Shown here: positions 12,311 to 24,638 of the stretch, piece after piece
Position numbering within the stretch: the first letter of the stretch is position 1
How the letters are laid out: every line of letters starts with the position of its first letter
Assembly (NCBI GenBank): GCA_029706075.1
Contig: JAINUG010000256.1
Location: 868,001-932,000, forward strand
Direction of reading: 5' to 3'
Origin: Aldrovandia affinis
Taxonomy: Eukaryota; Chordata; Actinopteri; Notacanthiformes; Halosauridae
Length of the DNA: 64,000 nt
Program-made: the position numbers and the translations under genes
The notes under the pieces: model-generated
Database searches by the model: none
What the model was told of the DNA's origin: nothing
Seen by the model: the letters and a program-made list of their open reading frames with translations, nothing else

Positions 12311-12588
12311 CATCTAGCTAATTGTCATCACCACTGCCTACTTGTTCAACACTATATACCCCTGCTTACTCCATTTAATAAGAATGACATTTTTTTTTAA
12401 ATTACTAACCTTTTCCTTCCCCGTGTTACAGGTATGGTACGCAGCTGCCTGCAATGATGTCTATAGCTGTATTACTGCACTGATCTCTTGCGCTAACTAT
12501 GATTGTTCCTACCATGTATTTATGCACATCTTGTAAGTCGCTCTGGATAAGAGCGTCTGCTAAATGCTTAGAATGTAAAAAAAAAAGT

Positions 12589-15500
12589 AAATGTACATAA
12601 TTAACTGAGAATATCCTATACAAACAACACACGTGGGTTATTGGACTGAAGAACAAAATGCTAGATATAAATAAGAATGAAATCGCTACACAACAATTTG
12701 GAAATGTGCATTCCACTTTATTGCAATGTAATTGCACTTTGCACTTTGAATCAGAATTACAGAGAAAAATTATGTCAACATGAGACTAATCAAAAAATTC
12801 AGACATCATAAATCACCACTGTTGTTTCCTTTTTTTTAAACAAAAATGTATACTTGTTTCAGGCTACCACCAGACCGATTGAAGACGACAAACTCAACAT
12901 AATGTAGAAGCAAAACTGAAGCATTATGGTATATCAATCTGGGAGCCATGGAAAACCTATCGGTGCTTTCTGACAGACGGAAAAAGTTAATAATGTTTCT
13001 TGATTAATCCTGCCCAAGGAAAAAACTGCTACATTATGCAAGTACTCCCTATATGCATGAAACATTTGGAGATGACAGGCCTGTGTTTCTGAGTTATGGA
13101 ATCTCAGGGTTTGGCAACGGGATACAAGTTTACAGATATGGAGGGTATACAGTATTCTGTATACAGCATTCTGTATGGCTGGCCTGTTAGATTAGCTAAC
13201 TGTACACATTTCTGCACAGGCTAAATGACTTCTCATCTTAAAATTAGATGGTTAAAGGGTCATTCATATACAAGGACTACTAATCATCATACATACAGGC
13301 ACAGAATATCAGTAAACATTTGCCAGCATCCTTGTTGTCTTTCTTTTTTCTACGCTGAAATTAACTGCTGAGTTATCTAAGTCTGAGAGATCTAAATCAA
13401 CCAAGAGGGGTTTCAAGGAGTTAATAGGTTACTTGTGTCTTTTAAAATTCATACAAATTACTGACATTCAATAAGACCATAATTTATATGAGCAATTGCT
13501 CCCCTGTTTCTGGGGAAAGCTCCAGTTACTCTACTCATTTACCACTAATAAAACGTATTCATCACTCTGGCAATCCTCTTTGGTCAGATCAACTCTTAAT
13601 TATTTTCATGGCTATTAATATAAAGAAATTGGATGTAAATGCTATATAAAAACTGAATATTCTTCCTACCAAGACAAATTATCCTCCTATAATCCTAAAA
13701 TCATATTCTCACAAAGTTTTGTGCAGTAGGACCAGGATATTCTGAATGCCAATAGCCATCACATAGTATGGGGTCAGTGTGGTGAAATGCGTTTGAATTG
13801 TAAAGCGTTTGGTATAGAATATGCTGCTATGCCATGACACTCACAACAATTGGCCCAGTCCAGCATGTCAAAACCCTGGTCCTGGGGGCACACTGTTGTA
13901 TGCCGTGTTTTGTTCCCACTAAGCTCTAAATTAGTTCAATTTGATTGACATGTTACAGATACAGATCTGGGTTTGATGTCACTCAACAGGTACCTACTGT
14001 TAGTTCTTTCTGAATATAGTGAAAATGTGTCAAAAACTGGTATGTGACTTAAATGAATGAGATTAATTCATTCTTTGATTAACTGTTTTAGGGCATATGA
14101 CAACTCATTGAATTAATAATTAAGCTCCACATTGCCCATATGTTGTTGAGGGGCAAATATTTACAGGAAAAAAAAACAGATAAATCCATCCCATTACTTT
14201 GATCTTTTTATTAGCACTGAGCCAGCATACACATTGTGGCACCAGGGACCATGGCTGCAAAACAATTGGATAATCAATTAAACCCAAATGCCAGGGGGAA
14301 CTTTTACTGAATGTGACACAATTCAAGTGAACTCTCCATGGCCTATTGTTATTTGGACAGATGGAGAAAATCCTTATAATAATGCCAGTAAAAGTAAAAA
14401 CAAAGATTCATTCTGCCAACATGGCCCTGCATTAAAAAGGAGACGCCTGTTATTTAAACCTATTTCAAAGAAATAGGCTTGTACTATTGTACAGAATTGT
14501 TTAATGGTACGTGTTAATCCTCACTTCACTTAGGGAAGGAAGGTTTTGGAGCACAAATCGCTTACCAGGTCACACTAGGAGCAATGTCAGGAAACAACTG
14601 ATGTTCACGACCTTGTGTTTGGGGAGATTCCTAAAAGTAAGAGACCCTTCACTGAAATAACTTTTCACAATCTACGGCACAGGTTGACTGGATCCTAGGT
14701 AACTCTAGACGGCCTGCAAGCTTGCATTGATGCCCTTAATGGTGCATGACAAAATGGACATTGCTTTAAGTGAGACGCTTAATCTTCACCTCTCAATTAA
14801 AAGGAGGCTAAGTAATACGTGATACCTCCTTTAAATGTTCTTTCATGTGTCATGTGAGTGGGCATGAGCACATCTGTCACTTATGCCTGCATTGGTTGTG
14901 TAAAAAAAATGAAATACACGGAGAGATGATGTTGAGTGTTCAGTGCCATGCACATGCAGTTCCCCTTCTCCTTGCTGACAGTGCCCCATTGTATTCAAAC
15001 AGTGCAACATGGGGTAGCATTCTATCTTCTATGGGAAATGAAAGTTTAAATGTGAAATCATTAAAAAAAAGTTTCAATCTGACACTTTGTTTGCCACAAT
15101 AGATTAATTTTCCAGTTGTTCAACTGAGAAGTGTATGTTTGGTACATGTTTTTTTGTAGCATATGTGCACCTGGATTTTACTAAAGCAGTTTAGCCTAGA
15201 GTATAATAGCAATACCACACATGGGCTAAAAATACAAATGAGGCTAGTCCCCCTCCGCACTGCTTCTCACAGGCACATCAGTGGTACAGACATCCCAGCA
15301 GCTGAATGACTGTGACACACGGGTGTTACCGACTCTCAGTACACAGAGGAAGAAGCTTCTTATTAAAGGGGACATATCTGCTTGTTCAGAGGAATCTGGG
15401 ATGACCACCATATATGGTCAGCCTACATTTCCAAAAGAGAGTACAATTATAAACAGTCTGCCTTATTAAGACAGTGTTTCTGGACTGAAATCAAAACAAC

Positions 15501-17170
15501 CAGGAAAAAGTGGTGGGTGCTAAGGCATGTCTTCACAGCGGTTTGAAATAGTACTCGGGGCCATTCAGAAGTGAGTAAAACATCACAAAGCCTTGTGCTT
15601 GTGGGCAGGAGGAACAGATACATTCTCACTATATGTGCTGGCTAACAGAAAAGCACATGGCTATACAAAATCATTTAAATGATTATGAGGAGACTTTAAG
15701 AAAACTGTGATCAGATTTCAAAAACCTGTTTAATTGTGTTTTCTTTTGCTCCATTTTCAAAATGAAATGGCAGAAATTCGCCCCAACATTTATTTACTCT
15801 TGTCACTCTGAGAGGAGGCACTGGACCTGCGCCAGCTAACCCAAGGTCTAAGAAAACCATTTAGAAATAACACCAAGGTCCTCACCTTGGGTTTTGGTGG
15901 GGTGTTGAGTAAACCAGACACAGACTGTTTGAGGCAGAGCATTGGGATGCAGGCACATGACTGAGGCTTTTATCATGAGCCCTAGTTTAAACGCAGCACC
16001 ACCATATAACTCTATGGTGTGAGAGTTTCCATAAAGTGGGCCTATCAAAGAGATGCAACATCCATACTGTTAACCTGAGACAAACACCACTGAAGATCTC
16101 TAACCTGCGAGACAGACTTATTCCGAAACAGAACAGGGGATAATCTTACATTTTAACAAGGTGCAAAGGGGAACGCACTGTGCAAATAGCAAGGCTCAGG
16201 CTGCCTCTTAACACAGAAGACTGGCACAAATGTGTGAGGAGGAACCCAACTGTAGTTGGAGAATTTAGATCATTTGAAGTAACTCAGCAGAATGTATGAC
16301 CCTGCATGTTTTGCAACCACAGTGTTTCCAAACTCCCTAAAAATTCTCTACAATTTTACAAGCCATATCAGATAACAGATAAACTCAGCCATGGTGTTCT
16401 ATTTCCCTGGAGAAACGTGTTTGTCTAATTAGGCTTTAGAGAAGCTTCCTTGGCACAATAATCTATATTGGAAGTTGACTAAATTCTAAAAAAAATCTCT
16501 GACTATATGAAATACATAAAATGGGGAGGGAACATCCTTATCAGAGTATTACTAAAATGTCTGCCCATTTATCAGCGCCCTGTTCTTGAAGACTGCCAAA
16601 TAACAAATGTAATCAACAGATTATGCAATAAGAAACTATTTTAATTATATATTTATTTATATTATTTAATTCAACCAGAATTCAATGAAGAGACATATTT
16701 TACTTTCACTTTCAATTAAAATCAGGTAAACTGTTTTCTTTTAGCGAAGAATGTTCACGCTTCTAGCTGCACTATGTTCCAACTCAGTAGGGAAAAAATA
16801 AGAATCCACACTATGTTTATGCGTGTATGCCATGGCATTTTACCAACTTAAATTACCTCTGCACTTGGATAAAACTTTGTCTCACAATTGGCGTATGCAT
16901 TTGCCAACCTAATAACGTTCAGTAGCTAAACGTCAAGAATAAAAAACGACGTATCCTACATTCCAGAATACATTTAAATGATTTCCGCTCTTCTCCTAGC
17001 AAAAAGGTAACAGCCATATAAACGAATCTAAATTTTCTTACAAAGCAAAAAAGCAAAAGTTTTTATTGCCATTTTTCTACCATACCATATATATCATCAA
17101 ACCTTCAAATATGTATAAATTAACAGCGACATACAGTTTAATAAATAGTATTAATACTTTAAAATTGTGA
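12589..17170. other. Unassigned sequence, no supported gene
   Basis: No domain, LINE or transposon terminus found that I trust. At 13863-13950 there is a short repeat (AACCCTGGTCCTGGGGG, then TTTTGTTCCCACTAAGCTC). It resembles the fragment at 27415-27458 (AGTCCTGGAGGGAAGCAGG...), so it is probably an interspersed fish repeat of unknown class. The rest is AT-rich with short open frames only. Confidence 0.5.
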
Positions 17171-17199
17171 ATCAATTAAGCAAGAGGAAATTGAACCTA

Positions 17200-17650
17200 C
17201 CTGTACTGAATGGTGTTTTCAAACTGTGGAAAACTAGATTCCCGGCACCCGTTTAGATGGCACTTCAAGACGACAGTTCACGCATGAGTTCATACTCAAC
17301 CAATTCCACCGGCGAGTCTACGAGTGTACACCGAATACTGACGGTGTGACAAGAACCAATGTGTTTGTGACACAGACGGAGTAAAAAAATAAACTGAAAT
17401 TCCACGAACGCAATATCAACACATTAAAATACGTATTGTTTGGATATTCCCGAACGCTGTATAAACGTTTTTAAAATATCCTCGCCGCCAGTGGACTGTC
17501 AGTGCACTCGTGTGTAGTGAAACTACAGCTGCCCTTGGGAGTCTGCAAACCCACAGAGCTCTCCTAGTAGGGTGGGGTCAGATTAAAACTACTCAGCCAG
17601 GAGCCAGCCTCAGGTCAGTTTCTACCGAAGCCAGCTGTGTTTCCCGTCTA
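17200..17650 (-). promoter_or_regulatory. Candidate CpG-enriched promoter / first non-coding exon
   Basis: This patch has visibly more CpG (CCACCGGCGAGTCTACGAG, CTCGCCGCCAGTGG) than the AT-rich surroundings. On the minus strand, ACAGGTAGGT at about 17205 matches a strong splice donor. The layout fits a 5' untranslated exon of a minus-strand gene with a long intron to the left. I see no coding sequence, and no downstream exon was recognised, so it is inference only. Confidence 0.25.
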
Positions 17651-17814
17651 CCTGCCAAAACAGGGATTTGAACTATAATCTTCTCTCTATAAATTCATTT
17701 GTAAAGGAAAGATATTCATTTTAAAATGAATATTTTGCTAAATATTTGCCGTGGTTTAGAGAAAAAGGAGTAACATTTATACTTGAATAAATCTTGGATG
17801 ATATACACTGCTAT

Positions 17815-17920
17815 TACTGTACTACTACAACTTCACAACTACTATAAAACTACTACTTATACTACTACTAATAATACTAATTATGATTAATAACAATTAT
17901 GATGATGATGGTGATATTAC
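17815..17920. repeat. Degenerate ACT/ATA trinucleotide repeat
   Basis: Runs of ACTACT, TACTACTA and GATGATGATGG form an imperfect trinucleotide-rich tract. Confidence 0.7.
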
Positions 17921-18324
17921 CAGTTGATACAGAGTACAGATTTTCCGTTTGTTTTATTTGCACTTTAGGTAATTTCAGAAACTATGTTATTTATCCTCAG
18001 TCTGTGCATATGTGTATGTTATTGTTATGTTATTTAATACAATACAATACAACTTTATTAATCCCTGAGGGGCAATTTGAATTTGGGCATGTTAAAAACA
18101 GGCAAGAAGACAACACAGACAGATACAATAAAGCTACATTGGGGCTGGATGGCAAGGGCAATTAAAATAAATAAATAAGTGTAAACAATTGACAGTTAGT
18201 CCACATGCAAGGTAGGCATTTCACATGCCAAACTCCAGGTAGAGCCTAGGATCGTCTTTTAGTGCCTTGTTTAGCAGGCAGATGGCCTTAGGTATGAAAG
18301 ATGCTCTGCGTTGGTTGGTAGAGG

Positions 18325-19183
18325 CTGGCCCGCGTTAACCTATTGGGCAACATGGGCTGCAGCCCAGGGCCCCGGCCACTAGGGGCTCGGGAATAGCAAA
18401 TTACTGTAGGCCTAAATAGAATTTTTGAATGCGAGTTTATGGTGTTTTGACTGTTACTGTACATTTTGGTCCACTTTCCCACCTGTAGTTGTCCACATTG
18501 TCCTGTCGCAACAATCAGTGTCAGAGAGAGTGTGTTTGTATAGTCTGTTCCCTTTTGCGTAAGGACGGCTTTGTCTCGTCTGTCCAACTCGGTGTGTCGG
18601 AGGACTTTCATCTGTTGCTGTAGCGTCACGAGCAGAGGTAAACCTGTCGCGCGGCGCAATCATGTCGCTACATGTATGCGCGCTGTCGTTCTGCTTTAGT
18701 GAAATTAGAAAATGACCTATGCCAATTTCACGTGCGATAACATTTTGATACTTCAGTTGCTGAAATTGGTGAGAGAAATGCACTTAGCTAGAGCTAAAAC
18801 CTGAGATGTCCAACCAGAAAGTTTATAACGGGTTTCGCTGCAAAAAACAATGTTGTAGTCTATTCCCCCCCAAGCAACCACCATTGTATAACTATCAACA
18901 AACTATTTCAGATAAATTCATCTTAATTCGAGTTCGACTGAAGAAAACGAAGTGGGCTAATTTTGCATGACCGAATAGCTTAGTTGTGTTGCTAAGTAAG
19001 TAACGTTAGCTAGCTGAACAACAACAACGCAATTTTGCCTATTTGTCGAATTTGCGGCATGTCTTTATCGTTGCCAGGCCTGGTCGCGTCAATGTGCTTT
19101 TACTTTTCCAGTTAAAAATCATGGACATAGGGCCCCAGGAGGTGTGTTAGCCCTGGGCCCCAGGGAGGCTTAACGCGGCCCTG
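18325..19183. mobile_element. Non-autonomous hAT-like element inside Rex1
   Basis: The ends CTGGCCCGCGTTAA (left) and, inverted, CAGGGCCGCGTTAA (right) match at 12 of 14 positions. The flanks GGTAGAGG (18317-18324) and GGTAGAGC (19184-19191) match at 7 of 8, an hAT-type 8-bp duplication. The Rex1 copy near 56405-56412 has this site once and uninterrupted. No transposase was seen. Confidence 0.8.
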
Positions 19184-20142
19184 GGTAGAGCACCTGGGGA
19201 GGCGCAGACAGCTCCCAAGAGGGAGCATTTGAAAGTGGGTATATAGGACATGGGTACTGTCCCCCAGGATGTCGTGGGCCTTCCTGCCGGCCTGCCACTC
19301 ATAGAATGAGACAATGCTTCTGAGAGGCACCCCAGTGATTTTGGAACAGGTGTTTAATATGGATTGGAGGCGGTTCCGGTTTTTAACAGTGAGGGATGTG
19401 AATCAACAAATGAATGAGAAGCACAGAATACTCTCAATGAAGGAGCTGTTGTGACGTTCGGGATAAGGACCCAGACGCAGATCAGGATTAGGCAAAAAGA
19501 ATCGTTTAATCAAAGCAGAGGTCAAAACCAGAAGTCAGGGTAGCAAAGGCACAAAATCAAAATCCACAAGTCCACAAACAATCCAAAAGTCAAAACCAGT
19601 AAATCAGAAAAGGCAAACAAACAGAATCGGCAGGCAAACGCGAAGTGAAAACAGAAGGGGGTGTCTCGGGAAAATGCTTACAGACTCTGGCTTACAATAA
19701 TCGGCACAGGGAATGAAGATCAACGTTCTGACAAGGGTTGAACATAAACACGGAACTTATATACAAGCAGGGAAGGGAAACACAATAGGAATCAGGTGTG
19801 ACTGGGAGGAGAGAAGGGCAGGAACATAGGTGAAAATGAGGGGATTAGTTAATACAATAACGAGGGGAAACGAAAGACACGGACTGGGAATCACACAGAC
19901 ACATAGACAATATACGACCTGGAAGAGCAGGCAGACATGTGCACAGTTCGAAGGGGAGGAACGCAAAGAGAGAATCTGCGTGCAAATTAAGCGAAACGTG
20001 AGAAGCGTACAGGGATAGGACAACGAGAGAGAGAATGATAGTGATAGAAGCGTGAGATAATTAGTAATGTTAGAAACTAAATCTAAATCCCTAATGTTAG
20101 TAGATTAGTAGGTTAGTACTATATACATCTAACTAATATATA

Positions 20143-21375
20143 CACTGCCCGTCCCCCAAAAAAGTCACACACTCTAATATTTCATTGGACCGCCTTTAGC
20201 TTTGATTACAGCACGCATTCGCTGTGGCATCATTTCGATAAACATTTATTTCCATCCAGAGTTGCATTAATCTTTTGCCAAGATCTTGTATTGATGATGG
20301 GAGAGTCGGACCACTGCGCAGTCTTCTCCAGCACATCCCAAAGATTCTCAATGGGGTTAAGGTCTGGACTCTGTGGTGGCCAATCCATGTGTGAAAATGA
20401 TGTGTCATGCTCCCTGAACCACTCTTTCACAATTTGCAATTTGCCGATGAATCATAGCATTGTCATCTTGGAATATGCCCGTGCCATCAGGGAAGAAAAA
20501 ATCCATTGATGGAAAAACCTGGTCATTCAGTATATTCAGGTAGTCAGCTGACCTCATTCTTTGGGCACATAACGTTGCTGAACCTAGACCTGACCAACTG
20601 CAGCAACCTCAGATCATAACACTGCCCCCACAGGCTTGTACGGTAGGCACTAGGCATGATGGGTGCATCACCTCATCCGCCTCTCTTCTTACCCTGATGC
20701 GCCCACCACTCTGGAACAGGGTAAATCTGGACTCATCAGACCACATGACCTTCTTCCATTGCTCCAGAGTCCAATCTTTATGCTCCCTAGCAAATTGAAG
20801 CCTTTTTTTCCGATTAGCCTCACTGACATGTGGTTTTTTTAAGGCTACACAGCTGTTTAGTCCCAATCCCATGAGTTCCCTTCGCATTGTGTGTGTGGAA
20901 ATGCTCTTACTTTCACTATTAAACATAGCCGTGAGTTCCGCTGTTGATTTTTTACGATATGATTTCACCGAATGTTTAAGTGATCGCCGATCACGATCAT
21001 TCAAGGTTTTTTTCCGACCACATTTCTTCCTCGAAGATGATGGTTCAACACTATCCTTCCAGGTTTTAATAATGCGTTGGACAGTTCTTAACCCAATTTT
21101 AGTCGTTTCAGCAATCTCCTTAGTTGTTTTCTTTGCTTGATGCAGGCCAATAATTTGACCCTTCTGAAACAGATTAACATCTTTTCCACAACCACAGGAT
21201 ATGTCTTCCGACATGGTTGTTTAAGAAATGAGAAGCTACTCACTGCATCAGTTAGGGTTAAATAACTTGTTGCCAGCTAAAACATATTAATCACTGCAGT
21301 AATTATCCAATGGAGGGCTCTTACCTATTTGCTTAGTTAAATCCAGGTGGTGACTTTTTTTTGGGCCAGGCAGTG
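20143..21375 (-). mobile_element. Tc1-like transposon inside the LTR-like element
   Basis: The left end CACTGCCCGTCCCCCAAAAA and the right end, inverted (CACTGCCTGGCCCAAAAAAA), form imperfect 26-bp inverted repeats closing on AGTCAC. They are flanked by TA (20141-20142, 21376-21377). The related copy near 25250 reads straight through ATATATACAAAGTG, giving the empty site. The minus strand encodes a transposase. Confidence 0.93.
20174..21214 (-). pseudogene. Tc1-like transposase with stop and frameshift
   Basis: It starts at the ATG at 21214 (minus): MSEDISCGCGKDVNLFQKGQ. Helix-turn-helix wording follows (TTKEIAETTKIGLRTVQRII), then KKCGRKKTLNDRDRRSLK. In the catalytic core, [14 protein letters not shown] holds the first Asp. 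After GGSVMI a TGA at about 20606-20608 replaces the usual Trp of the WGC motif. The frame then continues to FQDDNAMIH (second Asp). A shift near 20430 leads to [18 protein letters not shown] and [12 protein letters not shown] (catalytic Glu). The C-terminus reads MPQRMRAVIKAKGGPMKY and ends at 20174. About 340 residues, so full family length, with only two clear lesions. It is a fairly recent pseudogene. Confidence 0.92.
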
Positions 21376-21640
21376 TACAAAGTGTTATATAAAGAAAGAA
21401 GGAAGTAAAACGAGATAATAAACTAAGACAGAAAAACCGAAGAATTGAACTTCCCGAAGTGCATGACAAGACAAGGAGTGGATCTCGAAACAAACAGCAA
21501 CAATGACAGACGGGGAACAGAACATGAATGAAACGAGAATAATAATAAATAAACAAAGTACAAAAACAAACCGAACAGACGAAGCAAAACATTACAGCTG
21601 TAGGTTTGTAAAAAAAATTTTTTTATTTAGCTTCCTGAGG

Positions 21641-23220
21641 AGGTATTGTCGTACAATACATTGTATGTACAATACATAACAGGACTATAATATATGTTGA
21701 GTCTTTAATAAAGTAATAGCAGTCTCTCATTGACTAAACTTTGACCTCTTTAAGGACAGTTTTAGTTTGTGGCGAGGGTTCCCCTTGTGGAAAGGCATAC
21801 ATTTAAGAGCTGCAGTACATCATTCCATAATAGTGTTTAAATTCTCTGCATTATTTTTGATAGTTAATGAACTCGGATGCCAAGACAGTTGTTCCCTCAA
21901 TGCTTCAGCATGTCATGTCTTCATGTCACATGTCTTATCAGTTTGTCTATACCGTAGTCTCCCACTGTTGCTCAGGTTAAAGAGTCACTGTATTACTATG
22001 CCTTGACCCATAAATATTGAAATGTCACCCCATCGTCATACAAAAGGCAATTTCTTTGAACTAGTGGGTCAAACAATGGTTTTGTCCTGTGTTCTTTTTT
22101 TAGAGGATATGTATTTATATGTCTTAAATAATTTAGCAGCATGTGGCAAGAGCCACGTGAGTTTTATATGAATAACTTCATAACTAACTTTATAACAGAA
22201 AACATTAAAAGTATGTTGTGATTGCTCCAGAAAAAAAGAGAGAAGACTGGCCTGGATTTTCCATAACAAATTAGGTATCAACGGAATCATTTCTTTGCTT
22301 ATTTCATAACTCTCTTAAATAAAGCCACCTGTGGTGATGATAGTTTTGTACAGTGACATACTGAGGTAATACAGAGAGCGCACCAATCCAGTTACCTTGG
22401 CAGGTTCCATAGGTATTAAAATGCAGCTGTAGTAACTATTTAAACAAAGTTGCAACTATAATTTTTTGTCCAACTCACTTTCCTTTGACGTAACATATAG
22501 AAATTTGTACAATTCTTGTTTTCATTCCCAGAACATTCCTAGTACTGTTAGGATATTACATGACAGCTATTTCAAGCAGAGAACAGCAATTTTATTGGTA
22601 ATCTCATGGGGTGTAATAAAGATGGGTCTGTGTATGCTGTGGATTTTTAAAAATCAGGAAGCTATAGAATTCAAGACAATGGCTTGGTCCCACAGGAGAA
22701 CAGCAGCAGACACCAAATATTGGTGTGGAATGGGTTAATTTTCACAAGAATAACAAAAGTGGGGAAGCAGACTGGAAAACAAAAGACATTTGTAAACATC
22801 ACAAGCTTCTAATGCAAACAGTTCTATTGATCTCTTTGTGACATACTTTGCTATATGGGGCATTCTATCGAATTAGTTCAAAGTGCGGTCCCACAACAAG
22901 AAAAGATTTAACAAAACAATTAAGTATTCAGACAGATATTTACTAAGGCATCTATTTAAAATGCATTAAATGAGATAGTGATAAGCTAAATAAAATAAAA
23001 AACATCATTTATAGGGTACTTTCTATTGGGAAGTAGTTGTCCCAAACCCTGACCCCTAAATTTAAATGTATGTAAATAACACTTAAAACATTTTTTAGAT
23101 TTTGTTCAATGGTGTAATTTCAAAGATCTTTATGATTAAGTTTAAACAGAAGTTGAAAGATTTAGATTTATTGTGGGTTTAATTTTTAATTAAAAACTAT
23201 ACTAAAAGAATCTTGTCCCC
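21641..23220. other. Unassigned AT-rich sequence
   Basis: No gene or element terminus that I can support. Confidence 0.5.
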
Positions 23221-23228
23221 GTTTTCAT

Positions 23229-23820
23229 GTCACTACCGAAACCCCATAGTTTTAGTCCATTGGCTGAGCCTGGTTTTAGCCACACCCTGCATTTTTGACC
23301 AGGCAGTGACACTGCCTCCCCCTGTCCCTCATGGCTGCATGGCAAAAGTAGCTAAACCCCATACTTTTGAAATAAATGTGTCCAAAGTCTGAAAATCGGT
23401 GTGTAACTTTAAGAATCGTCACCACCGAACACATATTTTCTTCAATTAAGTAAACTTTTGGGGGTTTTATGCAAAATATTATGTTTTTATATGTGTACAC
23501 CTCTTCAAAGACGTGTATGCTAGCCATGTGCTTGCTAGCATTCTTTAGTTATGCTCAAAGTTAGCTAGAATTGTCACTACCGAAACCGTCATTACCGAAA
23601 CCTATGGTAGAGTTTCGGTAGTGACAAAATGTAATGGTAAGTAGTTAAATCCAATCATTTTCAAATAGATGTGTTCCAAAGTCTGAAAATCAGTGTGTAA
23701 CTTTAAGAATGGAACACATATTCTCTTCAATAAAGTACACTTTTTGGGGTTTTATGCAAAATATGATGTTTTCAAAGCTGTTTGCTAGCATTCTTTAGTT
23801 ATGCTAGCAAAATGGAATGT
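23229..23820. repeat. GTCACTACCGAAAC motif cluster with hairpin and local duplication
   Basis: GTCACTACCGAAAC occurs at 23229-23242 and 23573-23586, GTCATTACCGAAAC at 23588-23601, and the inverse GTTTCGGTAGTGAC at 23612-23625. A variant, GTCACCACCGAAC, lies near 23418. The 14-bp arms at 23573 and 23612 are perfect inverted repeats. A segment of about 170 bp (AAGTCTGAAAATC...GTGTGTAAC...TTATGCAAAATAT) at about 23385-23560 recurs at 23675-23810 in direct orientation. The class is unknown. Confidence 0.75.
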
Positions 23821-24638
23821 TCAATCATCTATTTTCAGTATTTCCCTCACCATTGCCTTGGAGGGACCTCCCGTCCATCCTGAAAGACCCAAAAGCAAAA
23901 AAAATAGCGGACTTTTAGATCGCTAACATTTTTAGCATAAGTCAATTGAGTTTAACATAGCGAAAATTAGCATCGCGGCTAGCGGAATCTATTTGTTACA
24001 GACCTTTCAAGGATACATTAGTTAGCGTTCAGAAGCCTGACAGCAACAGCATAATATCAATGTTATTTGTCAATGTTTTCTTCTTCTTCTCTTTTACTGA
24101 ACCCACTTGGTTAATTATTTTCGATTGATAAGTCATGTTTGTACTTTAAATGGTTATGGATGAACAATTGTTATGTCTTCAAAAATAAAATTATTTTATT
24201 GACCACAAAACATTTGTGTTATATAATTTGTAATATTCCCAACATAAGGCATGTTATGAGTTAAGATTAAGCTATAAAGTTGAGGGAATATGATACAACC
24301 TTGCAAACAAAATACTGTGGTCACTACCAATCACATTTCAGCCATCATTTGTTGCCAGGGTCAAATAAATCTGCCCGGAAGCCTTCACAATCCGTTCTGC
24401 AGGCCCTGTAGCATAAAATAAGTGTTGATCAAACTGTTGCTTCAACCAATCAGATTTTCTAGAAGGCCTAGGTAACGTCAGCGTATTCACACCCTTTGAT
24501 TGGATAGTCAGAGAGTGTAATATGAAAATACACGTCTGGATGCAGCGCAACCAGGGGAACAGCTATGAAAGGAAGCGAACAGACCATTTGGAATTATTTA
24601 ATAAGTATTCATGGACAAAATATAATTAACATCAGTCT

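Larger units (their letters stand above)
9560..12588 (+). mobile_element. L2-clade LINE, 5' truncated, long copy
   Basis: Endonuclease and reverse transcriptase remnants follow in LINE order, and the 3' end holds the L2-type tail AGTCGCTCTGGATAAGAGCG (from 12536), then a short A run. The same family recurs at 27450, 46282, 50012 and 58430. The 5' boundary is placed where homology to the 46.3-kb copy begins; no target duplication was identified. The copy is dead. Confidence 0.92.
19450..21596 (+). mobile_element. LTR-like element (TG...CA, 5-bp duplication), split by a Tc1
   Basis: It begins TGTGACGTTCGGG and ends AAAACATTACA. It is flanked by GCTGT at 19445-19449 and 21597-21601, inside Rex1. 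TG...CA ends with a 5-bp duplication fit a solo LTR. AATAAA lies about 50 bp before the end. Without the nested Tc1 it is about 0.9 kb. No coding sequence was found. The 3' half recurs at 25100-25427. An unclassified non-autonomous DNA element is the alternative. Confidence 0.55.
18038..21640 (-). mobile_element. Rex1-type LINE, 3' part, split by two insertions
   Basis: The 3' end is at the left: AATAC repeats, then (minus strand) a tail ending GGGATTAATAAAGTTGTATT. The same family lies on the plus strand at 55500-56695. LINE sequence occupies 18038-18324, 19184-19449 and 21602-21640. Joined across the insertions, the minus strand reads LLRKLN, then NRNRLQSI, KITGVPLRSIV, GRKAHDILGDSTHVLY and RASFIPKAICLL. 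This is the C-terminal region of a Rex1/Babar-type reverse transcriptase protein. No catalytic motif is kept. Confidence 0.85.
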
